In this document: piece by piece, positions 1 to 7,775 of the stretch
Layout: every line of letters begins with the position of its first letter
Position numbering within the stretch: position 1 is the stretch's first letter
From: Prevotella sp.
GTDB taxonomy: Bacteria; Bacteroidota; Bacteroidia; Bacteroidales; Bacteroidaceae
Length of the DNA: 34,228 nucleotides
Assembly (NCBI GenBank): GCA_017548385.1
Contig: JAFZAE010000243.1
Span: 1 to 34,228, forward strand
Direction of reading: 5' to 3'
Made by a program: the position numbers and the translations under genes
The notes under the pieces: generated by a model
What the model saw: the letters and a program-made list of their open reading frames with translations, nothing else
Told to the model about the DNA's origin: nothing
The model's database searches: none

Positions 1-27
1 ACCACGTGACGACGAGAGTAAAAATGT

Positions 28-186
28 GACGGCAGGTCTTCTGACTTTGTTGTCACACCTAGAGCGCCTTCCCGGCAATGGGCCAGTGGCATCATGCTCT
101 TAGTGTCGAAAGACAACTTACAGCAGCGGGACTGTCGGGGATTTTCACCCCGTTCCCTTTTCATCGCTCCTCGAGCGAACCAATCA
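28..186 (-). ncRNA. Cobalamin (B12) riboswitch
   Basis: Read on the minus strand, this stretch carries the conserved blocks of the adenosylcobalamin aptamer in the right order: AAAAGGGAA followed by GGTGAAAATCCCC, then ACAGTCCCGC, TGCCACTGGCC (B12 box GCCACTG at 84-90), GGGAAGGCG, and finally AGTCAGAAGACCTGCC (31-46). The regulated gene must lie to the left of base 1. In this phylum such riboswitches usually precede BtuB-type TonB receptors or cobalamin-related genes, but the target cannot be seen here. The blocks are seen directly; ligand binding is inferred from the family. Exact outer boundaries (P1 helix) are uncertain. Confidence 0.93.
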
Positions 187-192
187 CGGGGA

Positions 193-200
193 CAAAGGTA
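193..200 (-). promoter_or_regulatory. -7 promoter element of the riboswitch transcript
   Basis: TACCTTTG on the minus strand matches the Bacteroidota -7 consensus TAnnTTTG and places the transcript start just upstream of the cobalamin aptamer. No good -33 element is visible at the usual distance. Confidence 0.55.
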
Positions 201-237
201 ATAATTTGTTGCCAAATGGAGAAATAATAACACATTT

Positions 238-270
238 TTTGTAGATGTACAAGAAAAAAGGCTATATTTG
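238..270 (+). promoter_or_regulatory. Promoter of the kinase-FISUMP gene
   Basis: TTTG at 238-241 and TATATTTG at 263-270 are separated by 21 bp, which fits the Bacteroidota -33/-7 promoter. Transcription should start near 277, so the mRNA would begin almost exactly at the first 58-bp repeat and carry a leader of about 225 nt. It is divergent from the riboswitch promoter. Confidence 0.6.
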
Positions 271-274
271 CAGT

Positions 275-407
275 TGCAATCGACCCTATAAGGGTCGCCT
301 CTCAATAGCCGTGGGTGCTTGCACCTGCGGATTGTGAAAAGTGGGCTGATGCAACCGACCCTGCAAGGGTTGCCGTTCAATAGCCGTAGGTGCTTGCACC
401 TGCGGAT
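275..407 (+). repeat. Two 58-bp direct repeats with paired hairpins
   Basis: Copy 1 spans 275-332 and copy 2 spans 350-407, offset by 75 bp. They share most bases. Each copy holds two small hairpins: in copy 1 a 7-bp stem CGACCCT/AGGGTCG, in copy 2 the matching ACCCT/AGGGT; and in both GGTGC-TT-GCACC, flanked by CCG/CGG. Both copies lie in the predicted leader of the kinase mRNA. Whether they act as RNA structure, protein sites or dispersed genomic repeats cannot be decided from one locus. A small antisense ORF across them has a repetitive product and is not credible. Confidence 0.85.
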
Positions 408-433
408 AAAGAATATATATATGAAGAAAAGCC

Positions 434-460
434 CCTTTTAGGCCTAAAAGGCCTAAAAGG
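434..460. repeat. 18-bp perfect palindrome plus extra half-site
   Basis: CCTTTTAGG at 434-442 is followed directly by CCTAAAAGG at 443-451, a perfect 18-bp palindrome. A second CCTAAAAGG follows at 452-460. It lies 42 bp before the kinase start codon and could be a protein-binding site or a leader hairpin. Confidence 0.7.
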
Positions 461-502
461 AAGCCTGCTCTAAATAATAAAGAATTCTGCAAAATCAACA
501 AT

Positions 503-2227
503 ATGGCTCAGATCAATCAACAACAGATGCTGCCCATGGGCACGGTGTTAGGCTCTCGCTACCGCATCGTGCGCTATTTAGCTTCTGGCGGATTTGGTAA
601 TACATACGTGGCAGAACACACCACTCTTGGCCGACAGGTGGCAGTGAAGGAGTTTTTCATGCGTGGTACCAACCATCGTTCAGCAGACGGTATTATGGTG
701 GAAGTGAGCAATGACGAGAATACCACTGTTTTTCAATCACAGTTGGAGAAGTTCCGCCGTGAGGCACGCCGCATCTTCGACCTCCACAACGATCATATCA
801 TCCACGTCACCGACCTCTTCGATGCCAATGGCACATCGTACTATGTGATGGACCTCGTCGATGGCACATCACTCTCAGAACAGACACGTCAACAGCCATT
901 GTCTGAGAAGGAGGCTCTCGACGTGACCTTGCAGGTGCTCGATGCCTTGGAGACGATGCATGCTAGCGGGCTCTTCCACCTCGACGTGAAACCTGGCAAC
1001 ATCATGCGTGATAACCGCGGCCACTGCACTCTGATTGACTTTGGTGCCTCAAAACAACTCTCAGCCAACGAGCGTGCCACACTTTCCTCGTCGTCAATGG
1101 CCTATACACCAGGATATGCCCCTTTGGAGCAGGTGGCGCAGCAGTCAAAAAGTATCGGTCCGTGGACAGACTTTTTCGCCCTCGGTGCCACGCTCTACAA
1201 ACTGGTTACTGGCAGCACGCCGCCAGAAGTGGAAGTGGGCGACACTGCTCCCAATGGCCGACAGTTTCCTTATCCTTCCACTATAAGCACCACCTTGCGC
1301 CATGCCATCTCCACGCTGATGAATCCCGATTGCAGCCTGCGCCCACAAAACGCCTCTGAGGTATGTGTTTTGTTGGAGGGAGATTCAAAATATCCTCCTG
1401 AGAAGGAAAAAGAAAGGGAATGGAAAGGAAAAAGAAATCTATTAAAGTCTATTCTGTTTTTTTCTGTTCTTATTGTTGTTATTCCTCTGATAGCTATTTT
1501 ATTCAATTGGCAAAAGGTGACTGAAGACGATGAATTGGATGCTGCTATCAAAGCTGGTACTCGAGAGGCTATATGGGATTTCCAACGTACCCATCCTGAT
1601 GCATCTGAGGAATCAAAGCTAAGAGCCAATGAACAATTGAAAATATTGGCTTTTAGGGCTTGCCCCAATGGCAACCACCCCCATTTGATTGACCTTGGTC
1701 TTCCCTCTGGCACGAAGTGGGCCTGCTGCAACGTGGGAGCCAATAAACCAGAGGGAGATGGTGGTTATTATGCTTGGGGTGAGACAGATGAGAAGTTAGA
1801 CTATAGTTGGAGTACATACAAGCACTGCGACGGTTCCAACGAATCCTGCCACTACCTCGGCTCGAGTATCTGCGGCACTCAGTATGATGTAGCCCATGTG
1901 AAGTGGGTCGGTTCATGGCAGATGCCGACCGAAGACCAATTCATTGAGTTAAAGGACAAGTGCAAGCATGAGTGGACCACCGTCAACGGTGTGAAGGGTC
2001 GCCGCTTCACAGGCCCCAATGGTCGTAGCATCTTCTTGCCCGCTGCCGGCTGCCGCCTTGGCACCGACCTCGACCTCCACGGCACGTATGGCTACTATTG
2101 GTCGGGCACGCGAGGTACGGGCGGCAGCTATTACGCTTGCAGCCTCAACTTCGTTTCGTATGACGCCGACTGGAGCTACAGCGGCCTCCGTTACAATGGT
2201 CGAAGCGTTCGCCCGGTGTCCAGATAG
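503..2227 (+). CDS. Membrane Ser/Thr protein kinase with C-terminal FISUMP domain
   Basis: A 574-residue protein with a Hanks-type kinase domain (about residues 18-290), a single membrane helix (about 312-334), and a FISUMP-type (Fibrobacter succinogenes major paralogous) domain (about 394-574). Kinase features seen: glycine loop around S28-G32, catalytic lysine K49 in VAVKE, a candidate helix-C glutamate E87, catalytic loop HLDVKPGN (159-166), DFG at 179-181 and an APLE-type motif at 206-209. The usual HRD arginine is leucine, so it is a non-RD kinase, but the key D161, N166 and D179 are present. The topology suggests a cytoplasmic kinase and an outside FISUMP domain. The C-terminus (YYWSGT, then RYNGRSVRPV) has the C-type-lectin-like end seen in this family. 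The substrate is unknown. ATG at 503 is the first good start after the promoter at 238-270. Confidence 0.88.
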   Translation: MAQINQQQMLPMGTVLGSRYRIVRYLASGGFGNTYVAEHTTLGRQVAVKEFFMRGTNHRSADGIMVEVSNDENTTVFQSQLEKFRREARRIFDLHNDHIIHVTDLFDANGTSYYVMDLVDGTSLSEQTRQQPLSEKEALDVTLQVLDALETMHASGLFHLDVKPGNIMRDNRGHCTLIDFGASKQLSANERATLSSSSMAYTPGYAPLEQVAQQSKSIGPWTDFFALGATLYKLVTGSTPPEVEVGDTAPNGRQFPYPSTISTTLRHAISTLMNPDCSLRPQNASEVCVLLEGDSKYPPEKEKEREWKGKRNLLKSILFFSVLIVVIPLIAILFNWQKVTEDDELDAAIKAGTREAIWDFQRTHPDASEESKLRANEQLKILAFRACPNGNHPHLIDLGLPSGTKWACCNVGANKPEGDGGYYAWGETDEKLDYSWSTYKHCDGSNESCHYLGSSICGTQYDVAHVKWVGSWQMPTEDQFIELKDKCKHEWTTVNGVKGRRFTGPNGRSIFLPAAGCRLGTDLDLHGTYGYYWSGTRGTGGSYYACSLNFVSYDADWSYSGLRYNGRSVRPVSR

Positions 2228-2382
2228 GTGCATCCTTGCCTGAATCCCCTTTCTCGAAGAAGCAATATTCTTTATGTGCGGTATGGCGGTGGGGCCAGGT
2301 CTCCAAGCCTGAAACCAGCTCCCCGGGCATACAGCACAGAAAGAATGCAAGAGTTTGTTTGGGGACACCCTATCCTTCATGG

Positions 2383-4551
2383 TCACTTCACCACTGCTTT
2401 TGCGGTTGCGGAGAAACCATCAGATGAAGTGACACAGAAGGTAAGAATTCCATTAGAGTATGGCAGGTAGATGGCGGTGGTAGGGCCTTGGAAAGGGTGC
2501 TGAACAAGAAGGTGTCCCTTAACATCAAATACCTGAAGGAGGAAATGCTGAGATGTGGTGGGGGCATCGATGGTGAAGATGGCTAAGCCGTTTTGTGTCT
2601 GTAGAAGACGGATGGCATTGTTTGTATGTGGCTGGTTAAGACGTGGAATGCTTGTCTCGCCGCCATAGTCGCTTTCGTAGGCACCGAGGTCCGGGGCGGA
2701 GCCGAAATAGTCGATTCCTGCTACGGGTATGCCGCGGTAGATGCAAGAGCCAACGGGTGTGCCGGCATCGATGAGGAATGAACCCTCGCACAATTGGGTG
2801 AAGGTGGAAGCCGGGATTTGACCGTTGGTATCGCGAGGCGCAATCAGCTCCTCGTGGTTGGTGATGTCGATAAACTGCGTGGGGTCGGCGGCCTGAAACT
2901 CACAGGTATGTATTTCTATGCCCACCATAGTGGAATCGACTTCAAAACGTCCATATTCCCCATATTTTCCATCTTCGCCCTCTTTATATTTTCCTGTGTT
3001 TTTGTCGATTTTATTGGTGGCAGCATTGTCGTTAATGGCGATGCAGTTGACGAGCCGCACAGTGTGACCCGAGGCAATCTCTTCGTAGATACGGTAAGAG
3101 TATGTTTTATCACTGATGCTCTTGAGCGTCATTCCTGTGCAGTTGTTCATGATGATGTCGCCGGCGTTGTGATTTTGGTCGAAACCCTTTGCTTTATTGC
3201 AGATAGCAAGGCAGCGATTCAGATAGACGTTCATCGCCCCCTGGTTGGAGCCTAATTTAAATCCGTTGCCGTTGCCGTCGGGTGCGATGTTCTGCAAGTC
3301 GAGGAATCCGTTTTTGTAGGAGATGCTGTTTTCGATGATAATACTTACGTTGTCGGAAGCTCCGCTGTCTTTTTTGAAAAATACATCCCAACCGTCATCG
3401 GAGTTTGCCCATGCTCGGCAGCCATAGAAATAGTTGCCGTCGCCTACGGAGAGTTTAGGAGCAAAGCCATCGGCGTCGCCCTGTTCCTCGTCGCAGTTGA
3501 GATAAGAGTCGCAGTTGATGACATAGTTGAATGCCGCGAGGTTTTTCATTTGCAGTCCCGTGTCGCCATTGTGGTGGAAGTCACACTCCTCAATGAGGTT
3601 ATCGTGTGCCTGTGTGGTGACCGAGTTGTTATTGCGTTCGATGAGCAGTCCGTTGTCCGAGGCATTGCAGATGTCGATATGATAGAAGTGCCAGTAGGAA
3701 CCACAGAGGCGGATGCCCTGGTTGGGGTTGTCGGCGTGTTTGTGGTAGGGCATGGCGCTGAAGTCGAGTATGGCGCGCCCATCGTAGCCATAGAGCAGGA
3801 TGGGCTTGTCGGCGGTGGCGCAGGTGTTGATGTTCACACGGGCGTCATAGACGTAGGTGCCAGCTCGCATATAGATGGTGTCGCCGGGCACTGCCATATT
3901 GACGGCTTTCTGGAGGGAGTAGAAAGGTGCCTCCTCGGAGCCGTCAGCCACATCGTCGTCAGCATCGGGTGCACACCAGATGGTGGTGCGGTGCACCGGT
4001 GGCTCTTCGCCATCGTTGTAGCAGGGATAGATGGCGAGGTTATCCACGTCACAGTCGTTTTTTGTGTTGTAGTTGGAGAGACGCACGCGGTTCACTTCGA
4101 TGTCATTCACATCGATGGTGTTGTGCTCCTGTGTGTTTTTGTTGTACTGATAGATGGTAGTCCAGGTCTCTCCGCCGTCTTTCGATACGGCTACATCGAT
4201 ATATTTCTTGGTGCGCCCCTCATCGAAGGCTATTTTTTTGACCCCTCGCTCTAAGAGGGGGGTGACGACGTAGGAATCGCCAGGGCCATTGAGACCGCTT
4301 TTCACCATGCGCAGGTCAGCGGTGGAGCCATCTTTGATGTATTTGGTATTGGTTGCTTTGAAGCAGTTGTAGAAAATCCATTCGCCCTGTCCCTCGATGT
4401 AGAACGAGAGAGGCTCCCGGACGTCTTCTTGCGAGGGGATGGAGTCTTCAAAGGTTTGGATAAAATAAGCATCTTGTGCCTGACTGGAGAGAGACAGTAG
4501 GCACAAGACAAAAGCCATCATGCATCGGCTTTGCATGGTAGATGATTTCAT
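2383..4551 (-). CDS. Secreted pectate lyase, PL9 family
   Basis: A 722-residue secreted enzyme that should cut polygalacturonan by beta-elimination. Residues 1-26 form a signal peptide ending near SQA. An N-terminal module of about 160 residues precedes a right-handed parallel beta-helix that begins around 190. The PL9 signature is clear: DADGFAPK (359-366), CRAWANSDDGWD (378-389), and NGNGFKLG with K432. D361, D385, D386 and D389 have the same spacing as the calcium-binding aspartates of Dickeya PelL, and K432 fits its catalytic lysine. The last ~80 residues resemble a type IX secretion (T9SS) sorting domain (VFDVKGHLL and following). A possible -7 element lies at 4638-4645. It is a likely member of the pectin-degrading set with the GH28 and CE8 genes. 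Confidence 0.88.
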   Translation of the reverse strand: MKSSTMQSRCMMAFVLCLLSLSSQAQDAYFIQTFEDSIPSQEDVREPLSFYIEGQGEWIFYNCFKATNTKYIKDGSTADLRMVKSGLNGPGDSYVVTPLLERGVKKIAFDEGRTKKYIDVAVSKDGGETWTTIYQYNKNTQEHNTIDVNDIEVNRVRLSNYNTKNDCDVDNLAIYPCYNDGEEPPVHRTTIWCAPDADDDVADGSEEAPFYSLQKAVNMAVPGDTIYMRAGTYVYDARVNINTCATADKPILLYGYDGRAILDFSAMPYHKHADNPNQGIRLCGSYWHFYHIDICNASDNGLLIERNNNSVTTQAHDNLIEECDFHHNGDTGLQMKNLAAFNYVINCDSYLNCDEEQGDADGFAPKLSVGDGNYFYGCRAWANSDDGWDVFFKKDSGASDNVSIIIENSISYKNGFLDLQNIAPDGNGNGFKLGSNQGAMNVYLNRCLAICNKAKGFDQNHNAGDIIMNNCTGMTLKSISDKTYSYRIYEEIASGHTVRLVNCIAINDNAATNKIDKNTGKYKEGEDGKYGEYGRFEVDSTMVGIEIHTCEFQAADPTQFIDITNHEELIAPRDTNGQIPASTFTQLCEGSFLIDAGTPVGSCIYRGIPVAGIDYFGSAPDLGAYESDYGGETSIPRLNQPHTNNAIRLLQTQNGLAIFTIDAPTTSQHFLLQVFDVKGHLLVQHPFQGPTTAIYLPYSNGILTFCVTSSDGFSATAKAVVK

Positions 4552-4580
4552 TGATGTAGATGTTTTTGATGTAGATTTGT
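4551..4580. repeat. Short tandem repeat upstream of the pectate lyase
   Basis: TTGATGTAGATGTTT is repeated as TTGATGTAGATTTGT with a 15-bp period, starting at the start codon of the pectate lyase and running into its leader. Possible mini-repeat; role unknown. Confidence 0.5.
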
Positions 4581-4637
4581 TTTGTTTGTGGTGGATTCAT
4601 CGGGATGGCAAATCTCGATGAACGCTGATTTGTTCTG

Positions 4638-4645
4638 CAAAGTTA
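4638..4645 (-). promoter_or_regulatory. Possible -7 element of the pectate lyase gene
   Basis: TAACTTTG on the minus strand matches TAnnTTTG, with a predicted leader of about 80 nt. No -33 element is seen at the expected spacing. Confidence 0.45.
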
Positions 4646-4683
4646 CATCAAAACTTTTGTATCATAGCATGTTAAGCGTGTTT

Positions 4684-5037
4684 TTATCCCTTTTCCCACG
4701 CTTTCTTCACATCGTCGATGTCGATGCCTAGCATTCGCATGTTGCGAAAGAGTTCAGGGAGCGTCTGATCCATGAATTCTTTCCGACGTGCCTCCATGAT
4801 TTTTTGCTTGGCACCTGGCATAACGAAGTAACCTAATCCGCGTTTATTATAGATAATCTCGTCGCGTGCCAGTTGGTCGTATGCCTTCATAGCTGTGTTG
4901 GTGTTCACCTGTAGCAGCACGGCATATTCCCGGACGCTGGGAATGCGCGCATCATCCTCGTATTTTCCTGAGATGATTTCGTCGCAGAGGCGGTCGGCCA
5001 TTTGGATATATATTGCTTTGTCGTTGCTGAATGTCAT
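4684..5037 (-). CDS. GntR-family repressor, YtrA subfamily
   Basis: A 117-residue regulator: a winged helix-turn-helix (about residues 8-75, with IYIQMADRLCDEIISGKY, then the helix IPSVREYAVLLQVNTNTAMKA written here in outline, and GLGYFV at the wing) followed by a short helical tail of about 40 residues. That short effector region is typical of the YtrA subfamily, which usually controls neighbouring ABC transporters. Its ATG overlaps the stop of the preceding permease gene by 4 nt, so it is the last gene of the operon starting at 8249. The perfect inverted repeat at 8289-8312 is the obvious candidate operator, implying autorepression. The inducing signal is unknown; envelope stress or antibiotics are typical for the subfamily. 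Confidence 0.9.
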   Translation of the reverse strand: MTFSNDKAIYIQMADRLCDEIISGKYEDDARIPSVREYAVLLQVNTNTAMKAYDQLARDEIIYNKRGLGYFVMPGAKQKIMEARRKEFMDQTLPELFRNMRMLGIDIDDVKKAWEKG

Positions 5038-5882
5038 ACGTTAGTCCATTTAGAGGTGATTATCTGAAAACGAGTGAAAATCTTGTAGCTCCACCAGAAG
5101 TTGAAAACTGCTGCTGCCAATGCGATAAGGGTAATTGGATAGACAATGGGACTTAGGCTGGTGACATGCTTTGAGGTGCTAAAACTGATGATGGCTGCTT
5201 CATGCGTGAAAGACGTGTAGCACATCCCCCCTATAATGAAGACCGTTATCAGTGCCGCTGTGACGATAAAGAAGGCATGTCGACGGAACCATGTGCCTCC
5301 TAAGATGTATAAGGAGCATATCCAAAGCATAATGGAATTGTTCATACAGCATTCCACAAAGTCTAACCAAGCGAAGCTTCTTGGTATGAATAACATTCCT
5401 CCTTTGAATAACGTTGGTACGCCACTTACCCATCCATCTCCTGTAAGTCCGTAAACAAACATTCGTAGTGTGTCACCCAGAATCAAAGCCAGTAGGACGC
5501 ATAAAGGGAATACCAAAAGTATATAGACCAGTGCAGCGACAAACCGCTCGACGTTGGTGGCGGGCAGGGTGAGGTAGGCAATGCGTTTTTGCTTTGTCTT
5601 GAGAAAAGCGAAGACCCTGCTATAGCCAAAATGTACTACGATAAATGCGATGAAGACACAAAAACTTATGACAGCTAAAATGGTGACGGTCTGGAAATTG
5701 ACTTCCTGCTCTATTTCTAATTTGGCATCCTGGGGAACCTGCATCATAGACCAGACTAAGAACGAATCAATCATAAAAAATCCCAAAGTTAGAGCCAATG
5801 TCCAAAGAAGCAATCTGTTGCTGTTTTCGCAGAACAACCACTTGAAAGTCTGCCAAAATCTTTTTATATTGAATTTTTCCAT
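5034..5882 (-). CDS. ABC-type permease-like membrane protein (paralogue B)
   Basis: A 282-residue integral membrane protein with about six predicted helices (roughly 25-46, 70-92, 110-140, 183-200, 205-227, 245-268). It has no recognised catalytic motif. It shares layout and a motif with the next upstream gene product: PATNVERF here and PASNIEKF there, plus similar C-termini (WWSYKIF and WLSYKLF, each followed by a Q-I-I stretch). The two are therefore likely paralogues from a tandem duplication, forming the membrane half of an exporter with the ATPase at 6813-7646. Its stop overlaps the GntR start (ATGA), showing translational coupling. Substrate unknown. Confidence 0.75.
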   Translation of the reverse strand: MEKFNIKRFWQTFKWLFCENSNRLLLWTLALTLGFFMIDSFLVWSMMQVPQDAKLEIEQEVNFQTVTILAVISFCVFIAFIVVHFGYSRVFAFLKTKQKRIAYLTLPATNVERFVAALVYILLVFPLCVLLALILGDTLRMFVYGLTGDGWVSGVPTLFKGGMLFIPRSFAWLDFVECCMNNSIMLWICSLYILGGTWFRRHAFFIVTAALITVFIIGGMCYTSFTHEAAIISFSTSKHVTSLSPIVYPITLIALAAAVFNFWWSYKIFTRFQIITSKWTNV

Positions 5883-5993
5883 TTTTTTCGTTGTTTTATA
5901 TGTTGAGATTTGAGGTTTGAAAAGTAGTCAAAAGGGTCGTTAAAGAGACTAAAGCTCTGCCATCTGTAGGAATGCGATGTATTGCATCCGTTG

Positions 5994-6025
5994 ATAACCT
6001 CAAAACCTTATAACCTCATAACCTT
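5994..6025. repeat. 8-bp tandem repeat at a gene end
   Basis: Four consecutive 8-bp units: ATAACCTC, AAAACCTT, ATAACCTC, ATAACCTT. The last unit runs into the stop codon of the permease gene that ends at 6024. Confidence 0.7.
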
Positions 6026-6800
6026 ATATATTGATAAACCTTCCAATGATTTGTCTGCGGCAAAAGAGTTTGTATGAGAGCCAGATGTTCAGTGCACTCA
6101 CTGCCAGAAAACCGATGATAAAGGGTAGAGGATGCTCATTGCATGCGCTGATGAGAATACGCCCAGGGTGATGTGCCAATGTGGGTACAATTTTCCCAAT
6201 GCCTATAAACAACAGCAGTAAGAACAGCGAGGTGAAAACCCAATTGTATTTCACATTGCGGAATAAATTAGCCCCCAAGAGATAAATAGTGTGAATCCAG
6301 AAAAGAAGCAGGGGAAGAAAAATCATTGTGCCATCGGGGAGTTCAAAGGGACCAGTGATGCCCTTCCACAGTTCGACGGTCATGAATTGAAGCGGTTCAC
6401 GCTGAATAATCATTCCAACCACATATTGCAGTAAATCACCAACAATGATACTTACGATGGTCATCGCCAACAGGATAGTCGTGGGAACGATGTAGCGTAC
6501 GAGAAATTTCTCGATGTTACTGGCGGGTATTAAAAACATCTCGCGAACGCCTTCTTTATATTTCTGGAATGACTGAAACATATACGATCCGGCGAAGACA
6601 ATGGTGGCGATAGGTAATACTAAGCACACACCTAAGGACATGAAAATTCCTTCGTCCCTACCTATCAGGTAATTGATGTTCAGCATTTGCAGTACAATAA
6701 CTGTGCAGGCTAAATAAATTGCCATGCTCATGCGGTAATAAGGCTTGTCAATGGCCAGTGTCCACCTAGCAAATTGTGCCATCCGACGTAAATTGATCAT
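6024..6800 (-). CDS. ABC-type permease-like membrane protein (paralogue A)
   Basis: A 258-residue membrane protein with about six predicted helices and a conserved PASNIEKF stretch in the loop after the second helix pair. It is a likely paralogue of the protein encoded at 5034-5882 (see the shared motif and C-terminus there). It starts 12 nt after the stop of the ATPase gene, so the two are surely co-transcribed. By context it is a permease subunit of an ABC exporter; no substrate can be read from the sequence. A gap of about 140 bp with mini-repeats separates it from paralogue B, which is wider than the other spacings in the operon. Confidence 0.75.
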   Translation of the reverse strand: MINLRRMAQFARWTLAIDKPYYRMSMAIYLACTVIVLQMLNINYLIGRDEGIFMSLGVCLVLPIATIVFAGSYMFQSFQKYKEGVREMFLIPASNIEKFLVRYIVPTTILLAMTIVSIIVGDLLQYVVGMIIQREPLQFMTVELWKGITGPFELPDGTMIFLPLLLFWIHTIYLLGANLFRNVKYNWVFTSLFLLLLFIGIGKIVPTLAHHPGRILISACNEHPLPFIIGFLAVSALNIWLSYKLFCRRQIIGRFINI

Positions 6801-6812
6801 AATGCACAGGTT

Positions 6813-7646
6813 TTATTGGTTGTTGAAGTGTATTTTGTCCATAGTGATGGCATTGAAGAGCAACTCCAGATTGAGGGGTGTTTCTGCCATGCCCTCTTGC
6901 CGATGGGCGATGACGGCATTGCCCTGCACGGAAGGCTCACTGTAGAGAATGTCGTCATCGGTAGTACCCGGTGCACGATATTCAAAACTATAGCGGTCGC
7001 AAATGTCGCCTACGGAGGCATCGAGGAGTAATTGACTTTGGCTTAGGATGAGGATGTGGTCGAGGAGCGACTCTACATCGTGTACCTGGTGGGTCGAGAT
7101 GATAAGTGTACGGTCATCAGTCATATTGTTGGCTACTACCCGACGAAACTGCATCTTCGAGGGGATGTCGAGGCCGTTAGTGGGTTCATCCATCAGCAAT
7201 AGACGTGTGCCTGAGGCCAGTGCGAAACTCATAAAGACTTTTTTCTTCTGTCCCATTGAAAGAGATTGTAGCTTCATAGCTGTAGGCATCTCGAAGTCTC
7301 TCAGGCAATTCTCCAGCACCTCTTGGCTGAAGTTGGGGTAGAAGGGCTTGTGAATCTTGACATACTGGTCGAGTGTCATTGCGGGCATGTCAAACTCCTC
7401 TGGGACGATGAATAGTTCTTGTAAAATTTCTGGGCGACGAGCAGAGGAAAGAATACCGTCGATGAATACTTCACCATGGGATGGGCGTAGCAGACCTGCT
7501 ATTAAGTAGAGCAGGGTGCTCTTTCCTGTGCCATTCTTACCTAATAGACCGTAGATGTTGTTTTCGTTCAGTTGCAGGCTGAAATCATGGAAGACTTGTT
7601 CCTTTTGGCCTGCGTATTTGAAATTGATGTTATTGACGGAAATCAT
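6813..7646 (-). CDS. ABC transporter ATP-binding protein
   Basis: A 277-residue ABC ATPase. Walker A is GKNGTGKST (36-44), the signature is LSMGQ (129-133), Walker B is RLLLMDEP with D153 and E154, followed by the D-loop NGLD and the switch histidine in STHQ. The usual Q-loop region reads VPEEFDMP, as in many ABC-2/drug-export type ATPases. After about residue 215 comes a C-terminal extension of unknown role. It energises the two permeases encoded just downstream. It belongs to the operon under the predicted YtrA-type repressor, whose subfamily commonly regulates this ATPase class. Confidence 0.93.
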   Translation of the reverse strand: MISVNNINFKYAGQKEQVFHDFSLQLNENNIYGLLGKNGTGKSTLLYLIAGLLRPSHGEVFIDGILSSARRPEILQELFIVPEEFDMPAMTLDQYVKIHKPFYPNFSQEVLENCLRDFEMPTAMKLQSLSMGQKKKVFMSFALASGTRLLLMDEPTNGLDIPSKMQFRRVVANNMTDDRTLIISTHQVHDVESLLDHILILSQSQLLLDASVGDICDRYSFEYRAPGTTDDDILYSEPSVQGNAVIAHRQEGMAETPLNLELLFNAITMDKIHFNNQ

Positions 7647-7673
7647 AATGAATGAATTTTATTTTTCCTCACC

Positions 7674-7702
7674 CCAATCCCCTCTTCGTGAGAGGGGATT
7701 GG
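7674..7702. repeat. Perfect 12-bp-stem hairpin between operon genes
   Basis: CCAATCCCCTCT (7674-7685), a TCGTG loop, and AGAGGGGATTGG (7691-7702) form a perfect 12-bp stem in the gap between the DUF3836-like gene and the ATPase gene. There is no T-run on the minus strand after it, so a simple terminator is unlikely. It may be an mRNA-processing or stabilising hairpin, or a REP-like element; a weaker C4-loop-G4 hairpin of similar makeup occurs inside the pectate lyase gene near 4232-4262. Confidence 0.75.
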
Positions 7703-7775
7703 TCTGATGAGGTTTTAATCTTTTGTGAGTTTTATGATTAATTGAATTATGGCCTTGATTGTGAGGGGTGAGACT

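Noticed and set aside
275..407. CRISPR array
   Set aside because: Only two 58-bp copies with an internal hairpin each, an 17-bp gap, and no cas genes; the structure does not fit a CRISPR array.
286..501. Minus-strand ORF of 71 codons over the leader repeats
   Set aside because: Its product just repeats the translated 58-bp units and it lies antisense to the leader; no start context or family match.
3550..4254. Long plus-strand ORF opposite the pectate lyase
   Set aside because: It is a shadow of a well-supported PL9 gene, with a valine-rich composition typical of antisense frames.
7674..7702. Intrinsic terminator inside the ABC operon
   Set aside because: The stem is perfect but no T-run follows it on the minus strand, and the downstream genes have no other promoter I can see.
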